Source: Ctena decussata
Taxonomy: Eukaryota > Mollusca > Bivalvia > Lucinida > Lucinidae
Length of the DNA stretch: 64,000 nt
Direction of reading: 5' to 3'
Assembly (NCBI GenBank): GCA_963989385.1
Contig: OZ022502.1
Span: forward strand, 54,739,454 to 54,803,453
Shown here: one piece after another, positions 46,207 through 57,965 of the stretch
How positions within the stretch are numbered: the first letter of the stretch is position 1
Layout of the letters: each line of letters begins with the position of its first letter
Program-made: the position numbers and the translations under genes
Notes under the pieces: generated by a model
Seen by the model: the letters and a program-made list of their open reading frames with translations, nothing else
The model's database searches: none
What the model was told of the DNA's origin: nothing

Positions 46207-46612
46207 CTAACACATTGTCTGTTATCTTAATTTATGATACTGACTTTAATCTTTTAGGTTGGGACCTATATCTTGCACGCGATAAATTGTCTTTTGACAT
46301 TTGTGCCAAGTCATTTTAATATCCATTATCAAACAAGAGAGTTGTAACAGAACCGGACACAACATTCTGTATGCCATAAGCATTTATAAAGACCTCATTG
46401 CTTCATGGTGAGTCGTAATATTATGACCGAGGTGGGGGACGGGGCTCACTATTCTTGAAAGAAAACTGACCGGGGGTCACTATTTTATAGATATCATTAG
46501 GGGGGGTCATTATTTTTTAAAGGGAGTCAGTAGTTTATAGAAAAGGGGTCATTTTTTCTGAAGAATAATGACCGGGGGGTCGTTATTCTATGGGGTCAGT
46601 TTACTTCGTTAC

Positions 46613-46934
46613 AGCGGCGTTATGGCTACCTGTCATGCGATATAGTGGTTGAGATTCATTACATTCTCTGTTGTAAAAGGTTTTATAAGCTATTTTGACA
46701 CTTTAAAGATTATTAAATTTTATAAAATCGGTAAAATTATAAATAATAAATATATTAGCAATGACGAAAGTAATGTTTTTGTTGAGCTTTAGCAGATAAT
46801 ACCCCCTCGAATTTCGCTAAGGATTAATAGGGACAAGTAAACGGCATTAATTGTATTGCAGTCACACGGCAAATGACTTTAGTTTTTTGCATATGAATTA
46901 GTGTTATGCCAAGTATCCATGCTATGTTTTTTTT
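46613..46934. other. no gene seen
   Basis: AT-rich sequence with no recognisable structure between two repeat elements. Confidence 0.4.
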
Positions 46935-48867
46935 AGCTCACCTTAGCCATAGGCTCAGGGTGAGCTATTGTGATCAGTCAGTGTCCGTCGTGCGTCGGCA
47001 ACAATTTGTACACTCGACAGTTTTCAGTTCTTTGGTGTGATCCTTGCTTCCAAAGGATAACCCTTTTATAGAACATATTGCTTTAAATGACATCTTCTCT
47101 GGAACCACTAGGCCTAGGGCTCTGATATTTAAAATGAAGCATCGTCTAGTAGACCTCAACCAAGTCTGTTCAAATAATGGCCCTGGGGTCCAAAATGGCC
47201 CTGCGGCGGGGGGTCTTGGGTTCGAAATTCAAATATACTTAAAAATTTTCTTCTCCAGAATCACTTGGTGCAGATGCTTGGAATTTGGTATGTAGCATTC
47301 CATAGTGGTCTTTTACCAAGTTTCTTCAAATGATCGCCCAAGGGTCCAAAATGGCCCCGCCGTCGGGGGTCCTGGGTTTAAATCTTAGAAATACATAGAA
47401 AAATATCAAAAAAAAAAAATCTTCTTCAGAACCACTTGACTCAGACGCTTGAAATTTGGTATATAGCATTGCCGAGTTGTCCTTTACCATATTTGTTCAA
47501 ATGATGGCCCCAGAGTCCAAAACAGCCCCGCCCCAGGGGGGTCCTGGGTTTGAAGCATAGCAATACAAAGAAAAATATTAAAAAATCTGAACCGCAAGGC
47601 TCAGATGCTTGAAATTTAGTATGTAGTATTGCCTTATAGTTTTATACCAAATTTGTTCAAATGGTGGTCCCAGGGTCTAAAATAGCTCCATGGCAGGGAG
47701 TCCAAGGTTTGAACCTTAGAAATGCAAAGAAAAATATTCAAATATCTTCGTACTCAGAACCGCAGGGCTCAGATGCTTTGAAATTTGGTATGTAGAATTG
47801 CCTAGTATTTTACCAAGTTGATCAAAGGTGGACCCAGGGTCTAAAATGGCCCCGCCCAAAGGGGTCCTGGGTTTGAACCATAGAAATACATAGAAAAATA
47901 TTCAAAAAAATCTTCTTCAGAACAACTTGAATCAGATGCTTGAAATTTGGTATGTAGCATTCCATAGTGGTCCTTTACCAAGTTTGTTCAAATGATGACC
48001 CCATGGTCTACAATGGCCCCGCCCCAGGGGGGGGGGGCTGGGTTTGAACCATTGAAATACATTGAAAATTATTTAAAAAATCTTCTTCTTCAGAGAATCA
48101 AGGCTCAGATGCTTGAAATTTGGTAAGTAGCATTTCCTTATAGTCCTTTATCAAGTTTGTTCAAATGATGACCCCAGGGTCCAAAAATGGCCCCGCCTCA
48201 GGGAGTCCTGTGTTTTGAACTATAGAAATACATAGAAAATATTCAAAAATCTTCTTCTTCAGAACAACTTGGCTCAGATGCTTGAAATTTGGTACGATGC
48301 TTTGCCTGGTGGACTCCTACGAAGTTTATGTAAATGGTGGCCATGGAATTCAAAATGGCACTGCGGCGGGAGGTCTTGGGTTTGAAATTAAAATATACTT
48401 AAAAATCTTCTTCTCCAGAACCCCTTAGTGCAGATGCTTCAAATTTGGTTTGATGCATTGTCTAGTGGCCCTTTACCAAGTTTGTTCAAATGATGGCCCC
48501 AGGGTCCAAAATGTCCCCGTCCCAGGGGGTCCTTGGTTTGAACCATAGAAATGCTCAGAAAAAATATGTAAAAAAATTCTTCTTCAGAACCACTTGCCTC
48601 AGATGCTTGAAATTTAGTATGTAGCATTGCCTAGTGGTCCTTTACCAAGTTTATTCAAATGATGGCTCCAGGGTTCAAAATAGCCCCGTCCCAGGGTGTC
48701 TTGGGTTTGAACCATAGCAATACATAGAAAAATATTCAAAAATCCTCTTCTTTAGAACCATTTGGAAATGGTTGCAAACTATCAGGTTTGTTCAAATGAT
48801 GACCCTAGTATGACCTTTAACCTTTTTGCTCAGGTAAGCGATTCAGAGCCTCTTGGCCCTCTTGTTT
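46935..48867 (+). mobile_element. AGCTCACC-headed repeat element with ~160-bp tandem core
   Basis: The head is an imperfect hairpin, AGCTCACCTTAGCC...AGGGTGAGCT (46935-46966), followed by GTGTCCGTCGTGCGTCGGCA. About ten core units follow, with GCTTGAAATTTGGTATGTAG near 47278, 47447, 47609, 47775, 47938, 48109 and onward. Each unit also has TTTACCAAGTTTGTTCAAAT and CAAAATGGCCCCGCC. The tail is GTAAGCGATTCAGAGCCTCT, then TGGCCCTCTTGTTT. It is non-coding. Confidence 0.85.
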
Positions 48868-49239
48868 ATGTTGCCATTGTTAAGCGGACTGATCGAACGA
48901 ATTTGACTTGACATGCAAAACAAATAGGTATGCTACTGAAAGCCATGAATAATGTCTTTAGTTCGTCGGCGGCGAACATTTGCATCTGTTTACTGCCGTG
49001 TGTTCAATAGTCCTTTCTTCCCTCTTTTTGTAAGCAACAAGTTCACCAATTCAATTTGGTCTGAATAGTTTTGACAATAAAACTACCGCAGCATACGGGT
49101 ATTCGACTTTAAATGGTTGGATAAATCATTTGATTGTTAACTTGAGAAACTGTGCTTTTCGACATAGGCAGCTGGCGATTAGTCTGATAAGCCCGTACAT
49201 TCTCATAGTCGGCTGAGAATATTCCCCTGTTCGCATCAA

Positions 49240-49440
49240 CTGACCTATTTATGCCTGGTGAATTTTTCCATCCTTATAAATTAGGCGAGAACATTCATCA
49301 ATTTAGGGTTGTGTAGCTTATTTATACCTTCGTCCCTCGTTTTTAGAAATTGCTGTAAGTTTCATGCAATCAGTGCTGCTGCGGCGTCTGCTCTGAGTCT
49401 ACGCTGCTTGCTTATGCACTTTTTATGGTTTGGATGAAAA
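49240..49440 (+). mobile_element. TATGCCTGGTG/GCGGCGTCT MITE, degenerate
   Basis: TTTATGCCTGGTGAATTTTT at the left and GCTGCGGCGTCTGCTCTGAG near the right resemble the better copy at 57463-57700. Fragments of this family occur near 8058, 24454 and 42741. Confidence 0.5.
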
Positions 49441-49874
49441 GTGAAGCTTCTGATAAACATTTTCTTATCGATCGGTTAGACCTCGAGGAAAGAAGTCGGG
49501 GACGAGGGGAAGGGGACGAGGGTGTATAGTGGCTTATCTATCTATCTTTCCATACTGCAGCATCCCCTCGTGAGGATTATGTGCAGGTTGATCGCGACTT
49601 AAAGTCCAAATGCAAGAACAGAAAAAGAAAAAGTTAAAAGGTGATAGTGTTAAAAGAACAAGTGCAGAGTTTAAAAACAGGTTAAGAACAGTTTCTTTGT
49701 TGTATTAAGGTAGGCGGTGTTCCAGGGAACGAACTGCCACACTGAACTGTTCAAGTGTAGGCAGTATGACAACCTCGGCTGGCAATCAATAACTACGGAC
49801 AAGGGGAAAATGAGTACTTATAATAATTTGCAGTTCTGCGGCGCTTACCTGCCAGGCTATCAATACAGTGGTTG

Positions 49875-49985
49875 CATATTCGATCCTCCGCTCCGGTTTT
49901 TGATGACACTTTAAATCGAGGTTCCCGTCTCCGTATGAACTGTGTGCTGATAAGATGTTAAATCAGAGTTCACTTACTCATTCAC
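49875..49985 (+). mobile_element. family C SINE fragment
   Basis: GATCCTCCGCTCCGG, then CACTTTAAATCGAGGTTCCC and a tail with GTTCACTTACTCATTCAC, align with 21925-22024. 48868-49239 and 49986-50480 hold nothing else recognisable. Confidence 0.55.
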
Positions 49986-50486
49986 GGAAGGAAAACAAGA
50001 GATCAACAACAACAACAAAAATACTTGTCACGGTGGGTTGCTACTATAAACTTGTTTCAATAGCTGTGACTACTCAAGCAAAATTAATGGGAGAATGATT
50101 CTTTAAATAGATGCAGCAATAAATTTTGTGTGAGCTAGGTGTAAATTTAACTTTTATTGCATGTGACAATTGGAATAATTTTCAAATCAATCAAATCAAT
50201 GATCCGATTTCATTGATTATCGGAAATTCAGTTTAATTGTTTTCATGCAAAACGAGACTGAAGTTTAACTTGAAGTACCATAACGCATGTTGCCACCTAC
50301 TATTTCAGGCAGATAATTTGGATGTTTCTTTCATGCTTATACAGGTATGCTATTTTGTTGATATTTTCCATTGCATTTTTAACATAGCCCGTAAGTATAC
50401 TTGCAAGCGCAAAAAACGAAACAAAGCTTATAAAGTGAGCCGTCGAAAACCTTCTCAAAGTACCTTGATCCGGATATCATACGACA

Positions 50487-50853
50487 TTTGTCGATCGCTT
50501 CTGACCCCCCGTGTTTCTTAATGTGACGGGCAGTAAAGAGTCAAGACTTTGTAGGGTTATAGCTAGCGAAAAGTGTCCCTCAGGAAGAACATACTCCTTT
50601 TGATGCCGAAAAATATCTTCATATTTTCGGACCGAGACAATTTGCTTGAGACAATGTGCGATAGCCATAACTGACTTATCAAATAGCGTACCGCTTCGCA
50701 GCGTCTCTAAGGTTCTGTAACTCACAGATGTCTTCTTCACTACAAGCTGTCTGAAGACGAAGACCGCAACAAGAATTATGATTTTGCGCCGTTTAAAAGC
50801 TCGAACCTTAGGAGACGATGCAACTTTTCTTCCCAGATGGTGTGCCTGTTATC
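50487..50853 (-). CDS. possible coding exon, unknown protein (weak)
   Basis: On the minus strand a continuous frame of about 120 codons follows a possible acceptor (TTATGATAACAG, ending 50854). It has a basic stretch (RAFKRRK), a short hydrophobic segment (IIILVAVFVF) and then a mixed hydrophilic region with KSVMAIAHCLKQIV and YVLPEGHFSL. A possible donor (GTATGA) lies near 50486. The layout would suit the membrane anchor of a type II membrane protein, but I recognise no family. There is no start codon in the first part. It could be chance. Confidence 0.25.
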
Positions 50854-51719
50854 ATAAAGCTTTAATGGCATGCTCTAGAGTAATTAACATTTCAACCTAC
50901 TAACCAACCTCAACCGACATAAGGGTCCATAACCTATACGGAAGAACATGGCGAAGATGCAAAAAGAAGTCTTTGCATCAATGCCAGCTGGTCAGATCCA
51001 CAACGCTTCATATATCACATGTGAATTCCGAGGTATATGCAAACGAAGAGCAAAGACTTATAAGCCCATACTTGTACGGCTGGTTTTGCCTGTCGCAGCA
51101 ACTGCTCTGTGTCATAGCTTCTGTATGAACTGTTTTTGTCTTCCAAAAACAGAAAAATAAAAAAAAAAAAACGCCATTTTTACACATAACGGGCAGTACA
51201 TGAGAATAAAATTAGGGACTTATCAAATAAAACAATCTTGACAAGCTAAACCAGTCTAGACTCAAGAGAGTTTGTTATTAGCCGAGCGCGATATTCTAAA
51301 TGAGGTTTAAATTGCTTCCTTCAATGTTTTTGGCATAAAACGCTGGCGCTACTATCCGGAATTTAGTGAACTAGTACAGGAACATGACATTTTTGGTGTG
51401 GACAATACAAAACTGGACAAAATGATACAATTTACCTAGGCGATTATACGTTCTTATTACAGAGCAGAAATCGACGTTTCTTACGTAAAAGTGGCGGACT
51501 GGGTGTGTTCCTTAAAGTTTTGTTTCTTCTTACTTAACTATTATTGAATATGACTCAAATTATTTCTTTGGTTTAGGATATCTAAATAGTCTTTTCATTT
51601 TGAATGGCCTAGGTAGCAACGACAAGGGTGTAGGAGAAAATACATTCAAATATGTTTCCGTCATTGATCATTCAATATTCTAACACTGGTCGCCTATATA
51701 GCCAGTGTAAAAATCTAGT

Positions 51720-52300
51720 GATATTTTGCGTGACAAATCACTGGGCGGACTATCGTGACGTTATTTAGCGCATGTGGACGTCATTTTGATTTGTTCTGTG
51801 GTGACGTCAGTTTTTATTTCCATGAGGATAGACGGTGTAACGTCGTTTTCTCGCATCAAAACTTACGAAAAAACGTAAACACCTCTGTTACAGTCAAAGT
51901 TGTTGGCGGATCTTCATGTAATCATGGCGGAAAACTGGAAAAATCTAAAACACTTGCGTTTTCGTCGTTTCTTGCGTGTTAGAATCGAAATAGTTGTCGG
52001 ATTTTAGCGACGACCACTTGCTTCTTCACACGATGCACGCTGAAAATTATTCTTATATATACACTTTATTTTAGACCCTTCCTAGTACTGTTTTGTGGTA
52101 ATTTAATGTAGAATATGCAAAATATGCATCGAAACAAAAGATAGTAACGATGTCTTTGACCATTACGTTAAACAGCAGTCGCCTTAACGTTGCGCCAATC
52201 AAACGCTACGTGGACCAATCAAGACGGTTGTTTACCTTAGACGTCGCTTGACGACGTCACATGATCAATTGTCGTTCATCGGTATATGAAACCAGATGCT
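51720..52300. other. CpG- and CRE-motif-rich stretch, possible promoter region
   Basis: GTGACGTCAG at 51802, GGACGTCATT near 51778, ACGACGTCACATGAT at 52252 and further ACGT motifs cluster here. No adjoining coding exon is recognised, so a promoter role is only a suggestion. No gene is seen in 50941-51719. Confidence 0.3.
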
Positions 52301-52680
52301 CTAAAAGGTTTACCTATGAGAAGTCAGTGGCAAGTGTAAATATTTCAATATGAAACGCCTTGTTGACATGGATTTTGTCAATGACGTTACGTATACGCGC
52401 CAAAGTGTTATTACACGTGTGGTCATACGATTTATATGACACGACGCTATCCACGGAGACGTCATATGATAAATTAAGATTTGACAGTTTTTCAAAAGAT
52501 ACGACACATACCGACAAATTTAAAAAAAATATATATCGACGTCCAATATAGCAAAAAGGTGAAAGTTCGGATTTTGCTGTAAATTTAGAACGCAGTCTTT
52601 CGAATGAAATCAAATGACTTTCAGGAAAGCATTGGTATGTTGAATTACACAGCACCAATGTTGACGGGTCTTGTTGTTAA

Positions 52681-53650
52681 TTATGTCCCCCCACCAAAGG
52701 TGAGGGGGGACATATTGTTTTCGGTGCGGATCCCGTCGGCGTCAGCGTCGGCGTCGGCGTGGCAGTTTCTTGTACGCACGGTATCTCTTTAATCAATGGA
52801 TGGAATTTCACCAAACTTGCACGGATATATTATTGGGACAAACTTAAGAGCTGATTAGATTTTGGTGACTTTGATCTCATTTTCAAGGTCACTGGAGGAC
52901 TTTGATGAAATTTCTTGTATGCGCGATATTTGTTGAACAAATGGATGGAATTTCACCAAACTTGCATGGATATATCATTGGGACAAACTTAAGAGCTGAT
53001 TAGATTTTAGTGACCTTGACCTCATTTTCATGGTCACTGGAGGACTTAGATGACAATTTCTTGTATGCGTGATATATCTTGAACCAATGAATGGAATTTC
53101 ACCAAACTTGCATAGATATATCATTGGACAAACTTAAGAGCTGATTTGATTTTGGTGACATTAACCTCATTTTCAAGGTCACTGGAGGACTTAGATGACA
53201 ATTTCTTGTATCCACAATATCTCCTGAATCAATAGATGGAATTTCACTAAACTTGCATGGATACATCATTTGGACAAATTTAAGAGCTGATTAGATTTTG
53301 GTAACCTTGACCTTATTTTCAAGGTCACTGGAGGACTTAGATGACAATTTCTTGTACTCACAATATCTCCTGAACCAATGGATGGAATTTCACCAAACTC
53401 TTTTGGAAATGAGTTATACCTTGAACCAGTTGACGGATATTCATCAGGATTGCATGAATATATCGTTTGACAGGTTTAAGACATGTTTAGCAGTTGGTGA
53501 CCATGACCCATTTTTCAAGGACAAAGTCTTATATGTAGGATATCTTTAGAACCAGTGGATTGATTTTCTCCAAACTTGCATAGATATTTTATTTGTACAG
53601 GCTTTTTATTCATTAGAGGGGATGTGAAATGGGCTGGTGGGGGACATCAG
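52681..53650 (+). mobile_element. TTATGTCCCCC-headed repeat element, ~145-bp core
   Basis: The head hairpin GTCCCCCCACC/GGTGAGGGGGGAC (52685-52711) is followed by a GGCGTCGGCGTCGGCG tract. About five units follow, with ATGGAATTTCACCAAACTTG near 52800, 52944, 53091, 53236 (variant) and 53382, each with TTTTCAAGGTCACTGGAGGA. The tail GGTGGGGGACATCAG ends near 53650. It is non-coding. Confidence 0.85.
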
Positions 53651-54825
53651 TTTTTCTCTGAAAAAATTTCTAGTTATGGGATGTTTTGGTTAGTTATCCA
53701 TGGGGACATTTGTTTTGCTCCACAACAGAACTGCCTTGGATGAGGCGGTAACGGTGGGGATCATGACCGAGGGCGAGGCTATAGTCCTGGGATTGTTTAC
53801 GGTGCCCGTCAGTATCTGGGGCTCTTCGGTAGAAGAACCATATCAAGGTTAACTGAAAATAAACAGTAGTAAGCTGTTTGGAGGTACTCTTTTCTGTATA
53901 ACTGTCTCGGCTTTGAATATAGCATGATCTTTAAAGTATAGATAGTTAGTTTCCGCATGTCTGAATGCGACCATTGTAACAGAAAGTGTAAAGTAAGAAC
54001 AATAACAACTACATAAATAGCAATAAGATTGTTGATGATCATTCTTAAAACATCTACTTATTGTAATGACTTGTTTCATTGTGTGTTTCATAAGAAATGT
54101 GTTTGTATAACATAAAATGTACACTCTGTATAAGTGTACTTGTCTCTCCCACTTCTGTTTGTAAAACTTTCCTCTTCTTACTTTCTTTATGAAAAATCAG
54201 AATTGTTTGGAAGAGTTGAGGTTTGAACGCTTATTGTGATTGCCAGTATGTAAATCGTTTATTACATGTTTATTTTTTGTTTTGTGTGTGTGCGTGTGTG
54301 TGTGTCATATACCACCTGCGAGTGGCCTTAGCTTTCCTTAAAAATAAAGTTCTGGGTCCGTTTGTTCAAAACTAACGACATCTTTAGTTAACGAGACGTT
54401 AAAATTTGAAACGTTAATATCTAAAAAATGCCAACATTTTTGTCAAAAAATGTGAGAAGCTTTCTCACATATTTTCAACAAAAATATGAGTGTGTTGGTC
54501 TATAAAGTCACAAAACACTTAACGAATTGATTCTTAACAAGCTTGCTTTGAACAACTGGGCCCTGTTCTATTCTTAACTGACATTCTCCGATCTACCTAT
54601 AAAAAATAAGCAAGCGACACTGTAGGCATTTACCTGCCATTGTGAAATGGCTTTCATATAGCTTTTGTAACCATGGAAACGTATACGCCTTTAATTCGCA
54701 TTATGTCAGCAAGAGAATTCAATCGATGTCGGAATATAGCAGAAATTGCAGCTGAAATTTTGATGTGAATATGGATTCTGAAGTAAACAAGGTAACGTTA
54801 TATACGAAACGCCAAACGAGATAAA
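53651..54825. other. no gene recognised
   Basis: It contains a retroposon-like fragment near 53735-53830 (GTTTACGGTGCCCGTCAGTA) and a (GT)n tract near 54284-54304. A run of ATTTTTGTCAAAAAATGTGA near 54436 pairs with ATATTTTCAACAAAAATATG in a small AT-rich dyad. Confidence 0.4.
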
Positions 54826-55099
54826 GAAAGATAAAGGTTTCCCATAGCCTAATAGCCGTAGGGGCAATGGGGTTATAGACCCACTGTATCTTGGGCACAG
54901 CAGATGAAAGGCGGGGCCCACCCCTCTCTTTTCGCTGCCTTACCCTTCCCTGATTCAAAAAAGGTACCCATTTATTGCTGGGTTGACAGAGAGAGTTTTC
55001 CAGTCGTCGGATGGCCAAACCTGGGCGCGATCTCACGACCCACCGGCGACTTTCTGCACCATAACCAAGTCACTCTAACCACTCGACTACGGCGCCTCT
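54826..55099 (-). mobile_element. family B SINE, minus strand, near full length
   Basis: It runs from a pyrimidine/purine tail and TAGCCGTAGGGGCAATGGGG to CCACTCGACTACGGCGCC. It is the most complete copy, with both the TTCAAAAAAGGTACCCATTT and GTCGTCGGATGGCC-like segments. Confidence 0.85.
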
Positions 55100-55482
55100 C
55101 CTACAGCGCATACGCGCAATATGATCAGAGGCACTACAAAAGCTTTTCACGTTTTTTAGCAAAAAAAGAAAAAAGCTCGTTTGATAGTAAATGCAACAGA
55201 CGATTTAAAGAATCCTTGACTAACGACTTCTTTAAGGTCAAGAATACGTAAATGACTGGCGCAATTAATTACGTTCGTCGCGAAGGACGTTACGTCACGA
55301 AATACTTCCCAGTCAGTGTGATTTTCAATATGGCGGCCCCATCGAACATTCAATAATAATGTCAAACATGGGAAAAACGGAGATGTTGTCATTGTTTATT
55401 CAAGCCCTTTGCTGATATTGCAATGTTCTTTTTTTTATTTGAAGTCATTTCATCAACATAAGTGTATTCATACAAAATTAAT

Positions 55483-55519
55483 GAGAGAGAGAGAGGGAGA
55501 GAGAGAGGGAGGGGGGGGG
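55483..55519. repeat. GA microsatellite plus G run
   Basis: GAGAGAGAGAGGGAGAGAGA, then GGGAGGGGGGGGGG. No gene is recognised in 55100-55617. Confidence 0.85.
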
Positions 55520-55617
55520 GACAGACTGACAGAGTTTCATGTGTGTTACAATTTAAGGGTGGCCGGAATACATGCTCCCTCCCTGCTTTCAGGGCTCACG
55601 GGACTTTTCAGACACAC

Positions 55618-55775
55618 ATATGAAAGGCGGAGCCCATCTTTATCCTTTCGCCTGATTTGATAAAGCTACCTATTTACTGCTGGCTTGACAAAGAGACTTT
55701 CAAATCGCTATCTGGCCGAATCCGGATTCGAACCCGCAACCGTCTGCGTCATAACCGAACGTCCACGGCGCCGGT
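55618..55775 (-). mobile_element. family B-like SINE fragment, minus strand
   Basis: ATGAAAGGCGGAGCCCATCT at the left, ATCCGGATTCGAACCCGCAA (a B-box in reverse complement) and GTCCACGGCGCC at the right. The B-box is closer to the tRNA consensus than in the other B copies. Confidence 0.65.
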
Positions 55776-55964
55776 GGGATCGCGCATCCGAAATAATTAA
55801 TAAACCAAGTAAATGTATGCCAGCTGATTTAGAGTTTTATGGGATCGGAATGTAATATTTATTTAAATGCCGATTTTTGCAATTTAATACACATATCCTT
55901 TCTGGACATCAAAAATTTTATTTTGATTACAAAATAAGAATGATACAATATTTCTGCCGTTGCC

Positions 55965-56110
55965 AAAGATATAGCGGGCCTCTTACTCCTACCACCCCTA
56001 CGGCCACTACGCTACAAGAAGTCTTTACCTATCCCGCCGACGGTGGATTTGGAAGTTGATCTTGTAACTTACCATCATCTCGATATGACTGAAGTACTGT
56101 CCAAAAGTCA
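55965..56110 (+). repeat. SINE B tail fragment followed by SINE A core fragment
   Basis: CAAAGATATAGCGGGCCTCT and CCCCTACGGCCACTACGC match the family B tail. CTCGATATGACTGAAGTACT at 56079 matches the family A core. Confidence 0.5.
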
Positions 56111-56175
56111 ATCTTATCTGACTACCATGAGCCACACCGACAGAACACGAGTCGCGAGTAATATGATACATGCAC

Positions 56176-56312
56176 GCAGATCAGCCTGCGCATACGTACA
56201 GACTAATAAATCTCTTCGCTGTTCCTCACGGAATCATTGTACCAGAGGACAACAAAGGCTCTGGTCAGGTTGGGCGGGTGCGCACACTGATCTGAGCTTC
56301 CGCTGACCGTAT
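56176..56312. mobile_element. degenerate copy of GAGCCGCGACACGAG-type MITE
   Basis: CAGATCAGCCTGCGCATACG and GGTTGGGCGGGTGCGCACAC followed by TGATCTGAGCTTCCGC resemble the inner arms of the MITE at 40737. The outer ends are lost. Confidence 0.4.
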
Positions 56313-56479
56313 ATGCCCCAAAGAACCTTTTTTATCATGGTACGACGCATTTTGTGATTTAGGGTAACGCAGTTTTTTATGTGCGGCTCAGTCTTGTATA
56401 TTACTGTTAGAAGTGTGCTTGCAATTGTTACTAATTTTTGTTTACGAGCCGAGTCTGAAAAATAAATTCTTTCACTTAA

Positions 56480-56966
56480 GCCTCGTTCACACCACCAAAC
56501 TTTCTTTGTCTCTGAATCTTTAACAAAGAAAGTTTTCCAAACATTTTGCGTTAACACGGAGCAAATTATTTGTTAAGGAAAAATGTGGCATGAAATTTTT
56601 GTCAAATAAACTTTGGCAAGAAATTATTTGCGGCTGTGTTCACACGATCGAACATTATTCGTCAAGGTTACCTGGACAAATAAACTTTGCTCGTGTGAAC
56701 GGCCAGCGGTGCCACATTTTCTTTGTTAAATATTCTTTGTTCAAAATCAAACCTATTTGATTATGAGCAAAGTTTTCTGTGATTATCTCCATAGCTAGTT
56801 TCCTTGTTACATATTCTATGGCAAATTTTCTGTTCCCACGGACAAATTTTGTTTGTTTACCATATAAATTAGGCAATGAAAATGTGGCATATTTTTTATT
56901 CACACGAGCAAAAATGTCTTTTCCAAACCTACTTTGTCACAGAAACTTTGCCCGTGTGAACGAAGC
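56480..56966. mobile_element. 487-bp TTAA-flanked MITE
   Basis: TTAA (56476-56479) is followed by GCCTCGTTCACACCACC. The right end is CCCGTGTGAACGAAGC, then TTAA (56967-56970). The interior repeats CACACGA...AACTTTGC-like motifs in both orientations. TTAA targets suggest piggyBac- or Kolobok-type mobilisation in trans. Confidence 0.8.
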
Positions 56967-57462
56967 TTAAGGCATTCATCATGAGAACCCTATTAGTCTT
57001 CATCTTTCCGTATCCCCATAACGGTCTTAGCATGTCTTATAACGTCGCCAGTAAACGACTGCAACGTCGCTTATGAATGACGTCGCGGAATGGCGTAAAT
57101 TTATAAATACCTATGCTTGCTTATCAAGCGCTACTTCAAAAACGAACTCGGTAGTCAAGGGCTTTTCTTATCTCATTTTAATCGACAGATCCTGTGACAT
57201 AAAATATCAGTTTTTGAAATAAATCTATGTAGTGGTAAACAAGCTGTGTACGTTTAAATTTAAAATCTTAGTTTTTTCATCGCGTTCCCATTGCCTACAA
57301 TGGAAACGGCCTCAAAATTTCACGTTTTTCAATCTGATCTAGCGACTAAACGAACTCGGTGACCTATCTTGAATATTGCACAATTTGATGTAACACATGA
57401 AAATGCACCCCTGTGCAAAATCTAAAAAAATTCTATGTATGTGCCATTTACGTATTCTTGAC

Positions 57463-57700
57463 CTTAACCCATTAATGCCTAGTGAACTCTTCTATCTGTA
57501 TATATTCGACGAGTCCATTTGTCATTTAAGGGGTGTCAGGTTTAGTTTATTTTGCGATTTTTTGTTGTATTTTGAGGAAAAAAATACCCATTTGTCTTAT
57601 GCAAAAAGTGAAAACCCTGATAAGACGCTGCAAATGCGGCGTCTGATCTGGGTCTGCACTGTTTGCCTGTATCCCATTTTTGGGGCGTTAGGCATGGTTT
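57463..57700 (+). mobile_element. TAATGCCTAGTG MITE with GCGGCGTCTGATCTGGG motif
   Basis: AACCCATTAATGCCTAGTGA at the left and GGCGTTAGGCATGGTTTGAA at the right form imperfect ends. The inner hairpin AAGACGCTGCAAATGCGGCGTCT, written here only as its arms AAGACGC and GCGTCT, lies at 57622-57644. The motif GATCTGGGTCTGCACTG also occurs near 8064 and in related form at 24470. Confidence 0.65.
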
Positions 57701-57784
57701 GAATAACTGGACCTTGTTTGGTAATTATCAGTTCGCATCTCAACAATGCTGTACTTTTCTAAGGATGAATGGATTATAGATTAA

Positions 57785-57965
57785 GGGGTCGGCATTTTTT
57801 ACGTCCTCGTCAACTTATTCAGTCGTATCAGGACGACTAGAGGGTGCTTATGAAGAACTATTTGCAATGAAGTGCCGTTCAGGTTTTCCCTTCAACCTTG
57901 ACTCGAACCAACGACACCGTGTTTCGAATCGGAAGCGCTCACCACTCGGCCACGGAGATGCTTCT
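57785..57965 (-). mobile_element. family A SINE, minus strand
   Basis: TTTTTTACGTCCTCGTCAAC with TTCAGTCGTATCAGGACGAC is the core in reverse complement. CACCACTCGGCCACGGAGAT at the right end is the tRNA-like head. The head differs from the 6390 copy and looks like a different tRNA origin. Confidence 0.65.

Larger units (their letters stand above)
42221..46612. mobile_element. 4.4-kb modular foldback element
   Basis: The termini TGTAACGAAGTAAAGTGAAC and GTTTACTTCGTTACA are inverted. Inside, modules built from GAATAACGACCCCCGGTCAT and TTATTCTTTAAAGAA, plus TCATAATATTATGA, recur in one orientation at 42252-42470, 44040-44165 and 45480-45600, and in the other at 43790-43830 and 46420-46595. CA or GT microsatellites accompany several modules (42533, 43678, 44190, 45624). 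Other repeats are nested inside: 42843-43520, 44363-45462 and 46083-46206. No transposase is seen. Confidence 0.7.

Noticed and set aside
47200..48830. CRISPR-like array of regular repeats
   Set aside because: The units are ~160 bp, diverged and without spacers, inside a eukaryotic repeat element.
50948..51160. 70-codon plus-strand frame with several Cys
   Set aside because: The Cys spacing fits no zinc-finger pattern I recognise. It ends at an A-rich run and has no supporting context.
52314..52658. 114-codon minus-strand frame as a gene
   Set aside because: It has no recognisable domain and overlaps competing frames on both strands in a low-information stretch.
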